This document shows, one piece after another, positions 1 through 12,308 of a stretch of DNA of 64,000 bases. Every line of letters begins with the position of its first letter. The first letter of the stretch is position 1. Origin of the DNA: Cystobasidiopsis lactophilus (taxonomy: Eukaryota; Basidiomycota; Agaricostilbomycetes; Agaricostilbales; Chionosphaeraceae); NCBI GenBank assembly GCA_001599975.1, contig BCIO01000003.1, forward strand, positions 2,226,677 to 2,290,676, written 5' to 3'. Below the pieces are notes generated by a model, which was not told the origin of the DNA, searched no databases, and was given only the letters and a program-made list of their open reading frames with translations. The position numbers and the translations under genes are program-made.

Positions 1-1114
1 CGTTTTGGCTTTGAGAAGGACGCATTTGTCTTCTTCGTCGGTATCGAGGCCTGCTCTGGCTGAAGCTCGGCCGCCAGGTAAGCTTCCGTGATCTCAGACG
101 GATCCGACGTTTCGATCTTTTTCGAGACGGCGACGCCCAAGTCGGCTACCCGAGTCAAGACGCCCTGGACGCTGCTGGAATACAGCAATCGCGCTCTGAC
201 GGGGCTGCTGGATGGGCATGAATAGACAAAGAAGGCGCTGTTGTCAAGCATACAAAAATTGTATGAAGGCGCTGCAGCGGGGATATTGAGGTTGGAGCCA
301 CTTGAGCCGAATACGACCGTTTCGGTTAGGATGTCAACGCTCTAGGATGCCAGAAGTTCAGTGCAAAATGAGATGTGATAGAGGTGCAGCCTCACCAAGC
401 TGACGAATGTCTTGGCCCCAGCCTTCAACTCTTCCACTGCCTGCGCGCCCTTTCTGTCAGAGCTACCCACAGGCAAACAGACACACGAAAACACACTTCT
501 TCGGCATCTTGTTCCCACGCCAGACCAAGGGAGCTCCCAGTGGACCATCCAGGGCCAAGTCGGCGGTCGCGGACTTCTGTTCCCTCCGCTTGCCTCACAC
601 TTGCCGCTTCCTTTTCTGCATTTGACATCGGGGCCTCTGACGCTTTCGATAACAGGTGTTTGCCGTAAGCCTCAGGAGTCAGGTCTTGCAGAGTGGTGGC
701 AAAGAAGTCATCTGTGAACGAGCTTTCGCCGAGCTGCTTGAGAAGGCCGGCCTTCGAGGACGCTGTAGTATTTTGAGTATTCAGACATTGTTGTGGAGGA
801 GCAAACGTACAATAGAGCATCTTCGACCGCACCGGCGCTGCGTCTGGAACAAACGTAACCAGGCAGCAGCCCGCGTTGTCTCCATCGAGCTTGTACAGCA
901 AATAGGCTGGCTCTTGCGGCTTCAGCTGGCCTTGCAAAAGACCGAAGTCGCTCTTCGCATCCCCGCCGCGAGCTATCGACCCGGATGCCTCCAGGCGCTC
1001 TTTGCCCGGTTCTTGGTTGATGAGCACGATAAGTGCTCGGTTTGATGAGCTTGTCGTGAGCTCATGAAACGCTTGGACCAGCTCGTCGGTAACGGAGATG
1101 CCACTGGCGGCCAT
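1..1114 (-). CDS. TWF1: Twinfilin (actin-binding ADF-H protein), C-terminal end cut by window edge
   Basis: Twinfilin binds actin monomers and caps filament ends through two ADF-homology domains. The first exon starts at the ATG at 1114 and gives an ADF-H domain with the twinfilin-type pattern of a ligand-reading strand followed by RSKMLYCTF, GESSFTDDFFATTLQDLT and PMSNAEKEAASV. A later exon near the left edge reads VYSCPSSSPVRARLLYSS and ends FSKPK, which matches the second ADF-H domain and the Lys-rich tail typical of the family. Introns lie near 340-545. The stop codon is outside the window. A longer in-frame upstream reading exists but lacks family similarity, so I chose the ATG at the conserved N-terminus. 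The family call is firm; exon borders are approximate. Confidence 0.85.
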
Positions 1115-1454
1115 CTCGGTCGATGAGGCGGACTGAGAGGCGTTTCGCTCCTCTCCTCGCGACCACCGCCACTGAACCCTGCTTCTGGTCTGGTCCCAAA
1201 ATTGCTTGCTAAAATGCTTGAGAATCGGATTGCCCGCCCAAAAGTCTCTGCAAATGGGAGGCGGTGTTCGGACTGGCCTCCTCGAATCCAGGCTGCCCTT
1301 CCTGCCTCTTGCCTCTCCCTTGGCCCATATCAACGCTCGGGCTGGTTCCCTCCCCCTTCTCCTTTCTCTCAGGCTGGATCCTGCTGCCGTACTTTCTGCT
1401 GGTTCAGACTTGCTTCTGCCCTGGCATTTCGTCTCGTTCTGAAAGAGCAGGCGA

Positions 1455-2564
1455 ATGTCCAGAGCCCCTTCGGGGAGGTCAAGATCCATGTTCAATGGAA
1501 ATCCTGGGGCTGCCGTAATGACGGCGCCTGCGTACCAAGGGCATTCGCAGGCGCCGCCGGCATATGCCTCGGTCCAGCAACCGCAACCGTCCTTCGCCAA
1601 CAACTGGAGCGCGCAGGCTCAGCCTCAAGCGTACTCGTACGCGGCACCCGCCCAGCCTTACCAAGTGAGTCCAGCCTGCCTTTCTCTATGACGCTCCCGA
1701 CTCACTTCCGCAGGTCGTCCAATCAATGCCAATGCCGATGCCACCGGCCTACGTTCAGCCGCAAGCTCCAGTTCAGTATGCCGCCTCGTACCCTCAACAG
1801 CGACAAGGCTCTGCCGACTCTACCTTTGGCTCCCTGAACTTTTCTCATCTGACGACCGCCGACACGAAGCTGCAGTTATCGACCTCGCTGGCTGCAGACC
1901 AGGGGTCGCAACAGTCGCAAATGACGGACCCTAACATGCCAAAAGAGATGCGCATGTTCATCAAAACGACGCAGGAGTTGGCCAAAATCGTAGAATGTCT
2001 GTCTTCTCATCCATTTTCGGGCGAGTCAGGGAGACTGACGCGCAGGTTAGCGAAATACCGCGGTGCGCTGGTCCATAAAAGAGGGAATGCAGAATCTGTC
2101 GCTTTCCTGATACACCGGCATTGCGAAGCACTCCGTATGATGGGCAAGGTAGGGGTTTAATTGGCGAGCCCGGCATGGCTTAACGCGCATAACAGGTGGC
2201 GGAAGAGATCATCCAAACCACCAACGGTATGCTGGAAGACGAAGCTCTGGACCTTGATGCAACGTACCAGCGGATTGGCGGCGACTACGCTGTGCTAAAA
2301 GAAGCTGTGGACTTGTATGTTGTCCACTTCTCGGCTGCCTGCACTAATCGAATGTTTTGCAGTGTGCGGAGTTTGGTGGTTGTCTTCCAGAAAGAGGCCA
2401 TCATGCTTTTCTTTCCACATTACGCCCAGCAGGCAGCACAAGCCTCTTACCAGCAAATGCAGCAGCAACAGGCGATGCAGCAGCAGCAACAACAAGCTGC
2501 ATATGCAGCCCAGCAACAACGCGGTAATCGTGGCGGCGGAGGCGGAGGCTGCACGATCAGCTAG
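1455..2564 (+). CDS. Gln-rich protein with C-terminal CaaX box (unknown function)
   Basis: I do not recognise this gene. Four exons can be joined in frame: one ends at PYQ before a GTGAGT donor, the next resumes at VVQSMPMPMP, then two more short introns follow near 2149-2196 and 2313-2363. The N-terminal third is Pro/Gln/Tyr/Ala-rich and low complexity, the middle is helical and charged (QELAKIVE, VAEEIIQTTNGML), and the tail is poly-Gln followed by a Gly run. The last four residues are CTIS, a good farnesylation-type CaaX box exposed on a flexible Gly-rich linker, as in Ydj1-type proteins. This suggests a membrane-tethered protein (inference). Translation could also start at the in-frame ATG at 1488. 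It is divergent from twinfilin, with about 340 bp between starts. Confidence 0.6.
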
Positions 2565-4266
2565 GCCCTGTTTCCTGTTCCAAATCTTCTACTGTGTTAT
2601 AGACTATATCCTTGCCAAAAATCTTGAGCCGTACACCACTTGCAAGCCATTGCTGGCGCGCCAACTCGCTTTACAAGCCAGAGGCGTTTCTTCCGCCAAC
2701 AGCGAGACCCCATCGCCTTGAGATGCCTGGAACAGCTATGAGCAGCTTCAGTCCAGACTTCGGACTCACTTCCGCTCTATCGCGAGAAACCATTTCGGAT
2801 GCAGCTTCGCCTTTGACCCTCGCGATGCTTTCCTCGCGAAGGCGGACTGAGTGGCTCTTCTAACCCTAATCATCCCAAGAGGCGGCGCCCTCTAGTGGTC
2901 TTTGTACCATGACGCTCTGGCCTCGAAACTCGTCCTCGAAGCAGCGGCAGGCAGGCGCTTGCCCTTTCACCACGGTGATGCCGGATTTGGGTTCGTTCGC
3001 GAGCCTCTGCTGGGCAGTTTCAGCGAAATTGACGGCAACCATCCTGCTCCGGGACGGACATGCTAGAACTTCGTCTGCCCAGGCCACAAGGTCGATCCGA
3101 ACAAGTTGAACCGGTCTGTGGCCAGAGTGACTCCCGCAGCAGCGCTCGCCGTCTGTGGACTGTTTCGAGGCCTTCCGTGCTGTCAGTGGTCTGGCCACGA
3201 GTCTTTGAGCAGTCTCTGCCCGTTCAGAGACCGGATGCTCCTTGATTCAATGCTCGACTTTGTGTCAGGTCTTGCCTCGACTTTTGCCCGCAAGGACCGC
3301 TCTGCTGCTCGCTTATCAAAGTCTCCCAAGCCAGATCTGCACTTTGGACCCTGGTCTTTTTACATGTCTTTCTCAGGCCAGCCTTTGTCTCGCAAGAGAC
3401 TTTGGGCGAGCTTCCTATGGCCGGAAGCAGAAAATGACATGCGAAATCTGCATCGGTCTTCTCTCATTCGAGCGCTCCAGTACAGAAGCTGTTCATTCTG
3501 TCATTCTTTCAAGCTGTTTCCTTTCCTCTCCGTACCGGCTTGGGGCTCGTTTCTTGCCAGAGTCACCATCCTAAGACATATGATGACCGACTCTGCTCCT
3601 CAAAATGGCCGAGATTCCGCTCTGCACGGCCTTCTAATGCCTTCATCGCGCTTTGCGGCTCCTTCAAAACCTCGCGGCTTGCAGACGACCCCGAAATGTC
3701 CGGGAGGGCTCCATCTGGGACTCTTGGCTCTATATCAAACTCCGTTTGATGCCAGTCTTAAAGCGCGCCTATGTGGCATCTGTTGCCTACCCGGGTCGCC
3801 CTGTGTCATAGCAGGAGCATTGTCGGATGTAGACTGAAGCTTTGCGCGATCGCTCGAGTCCGGAATAAGGTCAGAGCTGAAGAATGGAGCTCCTCAGGGA
3901 AAAGGGGTCTGATCAGCGCGTCCCGTGCTGAGGGCGTTAGTCCGGACGTGCTCGGGCTGGCCAGACCTTGCTTCATTAGAACTATGCGTTCGCGTGCTTC
4001 GCTTTGATTTTATGACTACTCGGCTTCTGCCTTAGCAACGCTTCTCCGTCTACCAATCGCTGTAGTGACTCGTGTCTTGAGTAACAGGCCCAATGGTCGG
4101 GCTCCCCGCGCTGCAGCCCTCCTGTGCTGGAGTTCGTTTTGGATCTGCGTCTCTGCCGCGAGGCGGACTGCACTTAGCGCTAAGCATGGCCTGTGCAGCT
4201 TGGGATCTCTGGCTCAGGACAACTTGGAAAATGGTCTGATGTCAATCTTCCGCTATGCCCACTCCC
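2565..4266. other. Gene-poor stretch, no supported gene
   Basis: This 1.7 kb stretch separates the CaaX gene from the 3' end of LYS2. Open frames exist on both strands (a 243-codon frame at 3106-3837 on the plus strand and a 110-codon frame at 2866-3198 on the minus strand). Neither shows a recognisable domain, splice pattern or the amino-acid texture of neighbouring genes. It must hold the two 3' untranslated regions. No clear repeats or transposon ends were seen. Confidence 0.5.
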
Positions 4267-7200
4267 CTAGTGCCCGCTCCGCCCGACCACCTTGGTCTTG
4301 GAAACATCAATGGCTGGCAAAGGCTCGCCCGATCCCTCGGGAGGTGACGGCAGGAAGCCAGTGCCAACTAGCCAAGCCATATAAAGCGCCATCAACTGGT
4401 TGTCGATCGTTACAGCAGGTGGCAAGCCGGCCTTCTTCAGTAGCGCCACGGTGTTCGAGTCATCGAGCTGCGGCCCCTTCGTGCTGGTTGGAAGATCTTC
4501 TAGGACAAAGTGGAGGAGTGGGAAGAGGGCGTTATCTGGAGAAGTCAAAACGTGGTCTTCGAGCTGCTTGCGCCACTCCAAATATTCCAATCGCCGCACG
4601 GCATAACCGTGCCGCGGAAGGGCGCCAAGGAAGTCATTGATTCGCGTGAGCGGGTTGGAGGTGATGTTGAGAACGGGCAGACCAGTGGAAGCCTGCAGCG
4701 CGGCATGGCAGGCGATGGTGGCGACGTGGTCAACGGGCACCATGTTGAAGGTGTTGTAGATGTCTGGTGAAGACCCAAGCTGGATGCAGCCTTTGATGAG
4801 CCTCCACAAGAAGTCGTCCGAGTTGGTGACCGCGTTCTGGCTGTCGCCGACAATGTACGAGGGGCGCAAGATGCCGCCCGACAGGCCTCGGCGTCCGGCC
4901 TCCATAATAAGCTTCTCGCACACCCACTTGGTTTGACCGTACCCCGCGGGCAAACCCGTCCTCGATCCCTCGAGGTCGTCTGCTTCTGAGACGCCGAGGC
5001 CGCCTTTGGCGACAATGCTCTCCGAAAGGGGGACGTAGTGGGAAGCATTTTCAAGCACCGCTGTCGTAGAGACAAAGACGAAGGCCTTGGGCTTGGTGGC
5101 ATTGGTGCAAAGCTTGAGCGCGGTGACGGTGCCCAAAACGTTGGCTGCTCGCAACTTGGCGTAAGGGTAGACCCAGTGAACCTTTCGGTGGGATTAGCGA
5201 CATCTAGTCAGGTGAACAGCAAAAACGAGACACACCAATGCGCCGTTGTGAACAACCGCGTCAACGTCGTTTGCCAGTTGATGCCAAAGGGGCGACGCAA
5301 GGCCAAAGTGCTCTTGGTCTAAGTCCCCGGCAACTGCGGAAAGGCGTTGCGACACCACCCATTGATCGGACCAAACACCTCGGTCGATTGCAGTCTGTCG
5401 CAGCCGAGCGAGGGCGTCTTTGTCGGACGAAGCGCGCACGAGGCAAATGACGCGAGCGACCTCGGGCTTTTGTAGCAGGTTTTGGAGGATGAAAGCGCCC
5501 AAAAAGCCAGTGGCACCAGTGAGAAAGACGACCTTAGGGTTGCTGCTCGGTTGGACAGCCGGGAAGCTAGCCGGTAGTTCTTGCAACAGGGCGTTCAAAT
5601 CTCTAGCGTACTCGGTCGTGGTGTCAGCAGAGTCTGCCTCGGTCGGCACGCCGTTAGAGAGCCCAAAGTCGTCTGAACCAATGCGGTCCAGTTCTGCGGC
5701 AAGCTGCTTGATGGTGGGATGGTCGAAAACGATGCCAAGCGGCGCTTTGATGGCCATGCCATTTCGGATCTCGAAGATGAGGCGAGTCGCCAAGACAGAG
5801 TGGCCGCCTAGATCGAAGAAGCTTTCGTCGACTGGGATCGGAGTGGGCGCAGTTGGGATGAGGCGTGCCCAGATCTCGCTGAGGCGTCGTTCCGTGGGGC
5901 TCAGTTCTGAGCTGTTGGCGTCTTTGGCGACCCGCGAGCTGGTGGCCGTATCGGGGAAAGGCAAAGCCGGTTTGTCAACCTTGCCATTAGGATTGAGCGG
6001 CATTTTCTTGAGCGGAACGAACACTGGAAAGCCCATGAGCGGACAATTTTAGAGGAGGTCAATAAGGACACGGACAAGACGGAATGCTGTAAGAAGGAAG
6101 CTTGGTGCGCAGATAGGTCCTGATGTCACGAATGAGGCGGTTGTGCCTCTTGACGCCGCGCATGACCTCGTCTGCCTCATCGGCGCCCGCGTCGGACTCG
6201 AGCAGCTCGTCGAGCTCCTTGCCTTGCAGTGGCACGAAGTAACTGACGAGCACTTTCTCCTCGTCCTTATCTCTTCTGACCAGAGTGACATTCTCCCGAA
6301 CAAGAGGGTGGCGAGACAGGTGGGTGTCGATCTCGCCCAGCTCGATGCGGAAGCCGCGGATTTTGATCTGGTCATCGGCTCGACCAGTGCATTCGACCTG
6401 ACCATCAGGCCCGTAGCGGCCGAGATCGCCGCTTCGGTACAGTCGGTCTCGGACGCCCTTCCAGTGCTTCGAGTAAGGTTGGTTGGCGGCGGTGATCGCA
6501 TCTGGCCACTGGATGGACGCCGAGAACCAATTGGCCAGGAACTTCTCTTTGGTGGCATCCGGAAGTTGGAGGTAGCCTTCGGCTAACCCGCCAGACCGGA
6601 CGTAGATTTCGCCCACCTCGCCCACGCCGCAAATCAAGTTCGGGTCGTTCCGGTTGACCACGAGGAGCTGGACGTCGATCATGCCCGCGCCGGCCGGCAT
6701 GATATCCTTTCGGGTGCTAAGGAAAGACGGTTGCTGCGCTCGCGGAGGGATCGGGAAGTAGGAGACAGCTCGCTGCGTTTCCGTGGTCCCGAACATGTTG
6801 ATGATGCGGACGTTCTCGGCCAGCTGCTGCAGCCGGGTGCAGTCACGCTTGGTGAGAACATCGCCCACGAAGAAGGCGTTGCGAAGGGTGGGGATGGAGC
6901 GAGTGGCCTGTGCAGACAAGAGCTGGCCCATGGCCGGCGTCAAGTGCGTGACGGTGACTTGGCTATCCGCCATCCATTCGGCCAAGCGCCCTGGTGTTCC
7001 AATATCCTCCGCCGTTGGAATGTGCAACTCGGCGCCCAAGAAGAGCGGTGTGAAGACTGCGCACTTTTCGTCAGACTTCGTTGTTGGGCAAGGCAAGGAA
7101 CAGGAAGATGAAACGTACTGTCTCTCTGGATGGGATCGTGGGCGATGCCACTGAGCATGGTGAACCGCTCCTTCTCGTCCATTTCGAACCTCTGGCCCAT

Positions 7201-8668
7201 CCATGGGAAGAAGTGGGTCAAACTGAAGTGGCGACCTCGGACACCCTTGGGAATGCCGGTACTGCCAGAGGTGAAAGACAAAGTGCCGACTGAATCTGGT
7301 CCGAGAGGCACACCGACGGGCTGAGCCGCCAAAGACTGGGCTGCGTCCAATGGATCGGAAGTGGAGCCAGCAGCCGCGCCGTGCAAGACGCCCGAGTTGT
7401 CCAGCCAAAGCGCCGGCACCTCGCACTTGATCTTGAGGTTTTCGGAAATGTGGTCGCGCACGGTGGGGGCCAGAGTGCCAGCTCTTGCCAAGATGACCAA
7501 ACCGCGAGACTGGGCGACCTGCAGATAGATGGTCTGCCTCTCCGGAGGGTAGGCTGGGTCTGTACACCGGTTTAGAAGCAGTCCAGTCATCGGAAGGAAA
7601 GAGAGCTTTACCTATCACGGAGAAGGTGGCGCCAGACTTGAGGATGCCCATCACCGAGACGACAAGGTCGACTCCTCTTGTGCTGTAGACAGTCACCACG
7701 TCCTCTCGCTCAATCCCAGACTTGATCAAATGGTGGGCCAACACATTCGAAGCCTCGTTGATCTGCTGGTAGGTGAAGGTGCGAACTTTCTGGGCCGAGC
7801 CTTCCGTTGCGGACGGATCTGCGTAGGATTCGATCAGGCAGCGGCGATCCGGGTGCTTGGCGGCGTTGGCGGCAAAGATGTCGGTGATGGCGCCCTTCCA
7901 GCCGCAAAAGTCGAGGTCGGCGGTGGGGTCTGGCAAGAGGGCAGTTTGCTCGGGCGTGATGAGGGACACCTTGCCGATTTCGAGCTGCGGGTTCTTGGAG
8001 AAGGCTTCGGTAATGGCGGAGAGCTGGGAGAGGAAGAACTGGATGCGCGTTTGAGCGAAGAGGAGCGAGTTGTAGTGGCATCTGAGAGCGAGCTTGGGGA
8101 GGAGCGCATCGTGCGAGGTGGAGGACGAGGAGGACTTCTCGACGTAGACGGTCCAGTCGGTCGTGAGGCTGGTGCTCTGCAAGAAAGTGGGCAGGGTGGC
8201 GTCCGTGGCGTCGAAGAAGCGAACCCTGAACAGCGGCCCGGTGCCGTCCTCCCTGCCCAACAGCTTGACGACCTGCTCGAACGGCATGGCGTCCGCTTGC
8301 GCCTCGGCCTCCAAGAACTGGATCTTTTGCAGCAGCGCCCAGAACGAGTCGGCCGGGTCGAGGGTGACTCGGAGCAGCAGCGGGTCGGCAGACGCATTGG
8401 ACGAGGTAGCCAGGACCAAGTCGGTGTCGCCCGTGTAGCGGTGGAGCAAGACGACAAAGGCAGAGAGCAGGATGTGGAATGGCGACGGCCGGTCGATGTC
8501 CTGCACGAGGGAGAGCCGCATCAAGGCGAGGGCCACTTGCTCGTTCAGGTTTTGGGTGACGGCGCCGTCGACCGACTTCTCCGGCAGCGGCCTGGGGTAG
8601 TCTGTCGGCAGCGCCATGGAAGGCAGGTTCGCCAGCCGCGACTGGACTTTGGCCGCCTTGTCTGCCAT
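4267..8668 (-). CDS. LYS2: L-2-aminoadipate reductase (Lys2), large subunit
   Basis: Lys2 activates alpha-aminoadipate with ATP, loads it on a phosphopantetheine arm and reduces it with NADPH to the semialdehyde in fungal lysine synthesis. Five exons join cleanly over four introns of about 50-65 nt (for example 7560-7611). In order the protein shows an N-terminal condensation-like region, an adenylation domain with TSGSTGIPKGV, AHDPIQRD, YRSGDLGRYGPDGQ and IKIRGFRIELGEI, a linker NPNGKVDKPAL, a carrier domain FFDLGGHSVLATRL with the attachment Ser, and a reductase domain with TGATGFLGAF and the catalytic YGQTK. The total is close to 1,390 residues, the usual size. The ATG at 8668 is the first true ATG. 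It needs a phosphopantetheinyl transferase (Lys5), not seen here. Confidence 0.97.
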
Positions 8669-9315
8669 GATTTGGGTGCTCGGCACAGGTCAACAAAATT
8701 TTGGCGCAGGCATGACTCGTCTCTCTCCATCTCAGTCAGCACTTGTGCCCGGATGCCATTGGCTTGCTGGAACTATGCCACGGTGATTTGTTTGGTCTGG
8801 CTCAAATACGGCTGGCCTTGCCTTCCTCGACTCTTCGCTCGATGCATTCTGTTTATTTGGCTGCCGAGCTCCCGCGTTCTTGCCCAGCCTCCCTTGCTCT
8901 TTACGCATCCGTGTGTCTTTTAGGGAATAATATGCGGTGGTTGAAGGATAAGTAGTAGTAGTGCATCGATCGATTGAGCGCTCTGGGGCTTTGAGGACAT
9001 GCAGGATGTGCTTGCTTCGCGGGCCGCGGCGTTTGCTTCTGCCAGCATACCCTCTTCGATGACGCTCCACCTCTATGCTTTACAAGCATCCCCGACCGTT
9101 CTTTGTTCGACGCCAAAGATCTGCCCTCTATCCAATTTATATGGTCAGAAAAACAACCGATCGCGTCGCTGTAGTTATCGGGGCCACAACATCTCGCGGC
9201 TTTGCCACCGAGACTTCACAAGAGTTCTGCCAGAACGTTTCTCGCTCTCTCTCAACGACCACTTGATCACAGCGCGCTCCTTTGCCTCTTACAGCCTTCC
9301 ACATTCTTTTAGAAC
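8669..9315. promoter_or_regulatory. Divergent intergenic region between LYS2 and a secreted-protein gene
   Basis: About 650 bp lie between the LYS2 start and the start at 9316 on the opposite strand, so the stretch should hold both promoters. It contains AT-rich patches (around 8925-8955 and 9130-9160), but I cannot assign a specific operator. No gene is visible. Confidence 0.5.
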
Positions 9316-10308
9316 ATGCTCGCCGTCGCTTCCCTCGCCATGCTCTTGGCCGCCGTGCCCGCTTTTGGCGCCAAGTTCACCCCAAATGCCTACGAGAAGA
9401 GCATTTACCAACCTGCTAGCGGCTATGTCAGGCTCACTCATCGGTTTTGTTGCTAAGCTCACCGGCAGAACGCGTCCTGGAACAGGTCTCGATCCCCGAC
9501 AGCCGCGATGGCTACATCAGCGTTGATCTGTACTGCAACAAGTACTACGATGCCTGCACTGCGTAGGGCTTTGCGTGTTCTCAGTTCCGATCGGGCGCTG
9601 ACGCGAGTGATCCAGCGTGACGGACAAGCTCATCAAGAAGCAAGTCGGTCTTGAAATGGACTGGTCGTGCTCGCCCGTGAGCAAGAGCGCCAAGGGAGGC
9701 GTTGAGAAGTGTGCGTGATTTTGCGAACTGCTCTGCGTTCAAAAGCTCATCGGCGGTTGACTTGGCCAGATGTCGCCTTCGCCACCTGCTCCGTCAAGGA
9801 CGACTACCTCGGCATCGAATTCGACTTCAGCAACCTCATTGCACCCAAGATCTATGACAGCAAGGTCCTCTTTCCCGCCGCGTCCTACCCTACCAACATT
9901 CCCAACCGCAAGACCTTCATCCAAGACAGCCGCCTAATGACCCAATCCATCAAACCAAAGGAGAGCAAGTCGTTCTGCAAGGACTTGAAGGCCAACTGCG
10001 TCACCGGTTGCGCTGAGGGTAAGGCTCAAGCGCCCGGTCACTTGGTCTTCGGTTGACTGATTTGCTGCCGATAGCCATTGAGGACGACTCGGGAAAGCTC
10101 ATCCACCCCCACTCCAAGTGCAGCGTCAACACCAAGAAGAGCACGGCCACCTACTACTGCTGGTGCGAGGTCAGCACTTTTGCTCTCCGTCGAAAGCCCG
10201 CTCTCTGACGTCCGATACCCGTGCCAGTCTTCCAAGCCTCTTGACACTCCTTCCCTCGACATCACCACCTACTTGAAGGACTTCTTTCCCGGCGAGTATA
10301 CCCTCTAA
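9316..10308 (+). CDS. Small secreted Cys-containing protein (unknown)
   Basis: I do not recognise this family. The start is a clear signal peptide (MLAVASLAMLLAAVPAFGA), so the protein should enter the secretory pathway. Six exons can be joined: the first ends near ASGY, then VSIPDSRDGYISVDLYC, then WSCSPVSKSAKGG, a long exon with DDYLGIEFDFSNLIAPKIYD and FCKDLKANCVTGCAE, then YYCWCE and a final exon ending FFPGEYTL. The mature protein is about 220 residues with roughly nine cysteines, several as CxC or CxxxC. There is no membrane anchor or catalytic signature. Such small Cys-containing secreted proteins can be cell-wall or effector-like proteins; nothing here proves either. Confidence 0.72.
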
Positions 10309-10526
10309 TTTGCTTCGGCCATGGGAGCGATGATATCGGGATGGCTAGACAGAGTACGGTCGCATACGCCGGGAAAGGGCTTGAGGTTTTTCTATGTACA
10401 AAGTCATCTTGTATTCGCTTTGATCCGAGCAGGAGCCACGTTTGCCACCGTCAACCGAAGCCCTTCGATCACTTCACGATCACCTCGCCTGCGAGTTTCC
10501 TGCCAACTCTTTGTCCAATCACCGCC

Positions 10527-12208
10527 ATGTCCAACTTGTTGCGCACCATAGTGTCTGGCAAGAAGAGCAGACTAAGGACGGGCGAGTTTGACCTTGATCT
10601 GGCCTACATCACGTCTCGCATCATCATCGCCGGCCTGCCCTCTTCCGGCCTTGAAAGCCTGTATCGCAACCCGAAGAGCAGTGTCAGAGCGTTTCTAGAG
10701 TCGAAGCATGGCAGAAAGTGGCATATCTTCAATTTGTGCGTGCTTTCCATGCCCGAGCGAGCAGGGCTCAGCAGGGTGTCCGTGTGACCTCATTCGCTTG
10801 TTGCTGCAAAAAGCTGCCCTCTTTACGAGAACAAATACGACGAAAGCTACTTTTACGACCAAGTATCTCGATACCCGTTCCCAGATCGTGAGTCCTATTG
10901 GTTTGCTCTGCTGTTTTTGGCACGAACTTCCGAAAGTTCATGCAAAGCATTGCAGACCACCCCCCGCCTCTAGCTTTGATACCGCTTTTCGTCGACGAGA
11001 TCACTCGTTTCATGAAGGAGAACCCAGACTCTGTTGTGTTGATACATTGCAAGGCCGGGAAAGGGCGTAGTGGCACGATGGTGAGCTCGCGACCATCGCA
11101 TAAACTGACGATATCTGACTTAGAGGCCGTTCTTGTAGACCTGCTGCTACCTTCTCAGTCTGCCAGAGCTTCCGGTTGCCGCTGGGGCGCTTTCTTCAAA
11201 GCCTGAGGGGTCCAACTTTGACCGGCAGGACGCCAAGACTTTGCTGAAGCAGATGCACAAAGAAAAGCCGCACCCTGTCACATCGGACATGAGCTCGCCT
11301 CCGTCTCGGACTGGATCCGTTGACAGTTTGAGCACAGCGGACAATGGTGATCTCAATCCGGCCGCAGTGAGCACTTCTTCGGACCATGCATGCAGTGCAT
11401 TTGCTCACAATTCGGTACCATGCCAGATGGAAATGCTGGACATAGGCGACAAACTGGCGTACATTTTTGACCTCCACACCAAGCAGCGAATGCAGCCGCG
11501 CCAGGGTGTTCGTGGCGTCTCCATCCCATCGCAGCGGCGTTTTGTGGGCTACTACAACCGTCTCCTGCAGAATCAAGATCCTCGCTCTCCCATCTCCTCT
11601 CCGAGCCGTCGCCGAGTCAGGATCCTCTCAGTGGATTTGACGCTCAACTCAAAAGGCAGCCGACTAGCGTCACTGGTCATGTCTCAAAAGTTCTCGGTGA
11701 CTTTGGCATCATACCGAACGGATGTGTACACTGGACTTCGAGAGATGGAGGCCGCGCTGAAGGAAGGGAGGCCGCGTGCCGGAAAGTTGCCCCAAGACGA
11801 GACCAGCATGTTTGAGCGTCGCTCAGGAGTCTTTTCGGAGCAGGTCAGTCAGTCTCTTCATTTGTTTGAAGTATCCACTGACCCAGATATCATAAGGCTT
11901 CGACAGGCTCAGCAACTGGTGGCAATACCCGACATTTGACGACCCTCGCCACCTCTGACCACTCAGATGATACCGACTGCATCTTTGACGCAGACCAAGA
12001 GATTCAGTTCAAGATCCTCGTTGGTCGAACAGGGACGAAACACTCCCGATTTCCAGACTTTGCCTCGCTAGGCTACGTTTGGCTCATCCCATCGTTCGAA
12101 ATCCCCGTCGACGCGAGCTGTGGCTCGTTCCAGCTCGGTCCTTCCGACATAGATTTCCGCAAGCAGCCTATAAACGGCCTCACGATAGACTACGAACTTG
12201 TACCATGA
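10527..12208 (+). CDS. PTEN-like phosphoinositide 3-phosphatase with C2 domain
   Basis: PTEN enzymes remove the 3-phosphate from PtdIns(3,4,5)P3 at membranes. The first exon, from the ATG at 10527, reads GEFDLDLAYITSRIIIAGLP, which matches the PTEN N-terminus. Later exons give YESLYR-type and YPFPDHHPPPL motifs and the P-loop HCKAGKGRSGTM, with catalytic Cys and Arg and the two PTEN-type lysines present. Splicing to TCCYLLSLPELP continues the domain. The C-terminal half holds a C2-like region, with a Ser-rich insert before it, and ends LTIDYELVP. About five introns of 50-70 nt are needed. Retention of all P-loop residues suggests an active enzyme. It lies 219 bp after the secreted-protein gene. 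Confidence 0.9.
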
Positions 12209-12308
12209 TTGCATGCTCCACATTCTTCATCGCCGACCGCCCCAATTTGCCGCCGAAGTCGCCTTTTGACCTTGTCCGTCCACAACCGAACGAGCTTTGT
12301 TCTCAAAC

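Noticed and set aside
3106-3837. A 243-codon open frame on the plus strand
   Set aside because: No domain, signal peptide or splice structure, and an amino-acid make-up rich in Cys, Ser, Leu and Arg unlike neighbouring genes. In GC-rich DNA such a frame arises by chance.
4267-8668. Non-ribosomal peptide synthetase-like secondary-metabolite gene
   Set aside because: The adenylation-carrier-reductase order, HDPIQRD motif and total length are those of Lys2, and no other cluster genes surround it.
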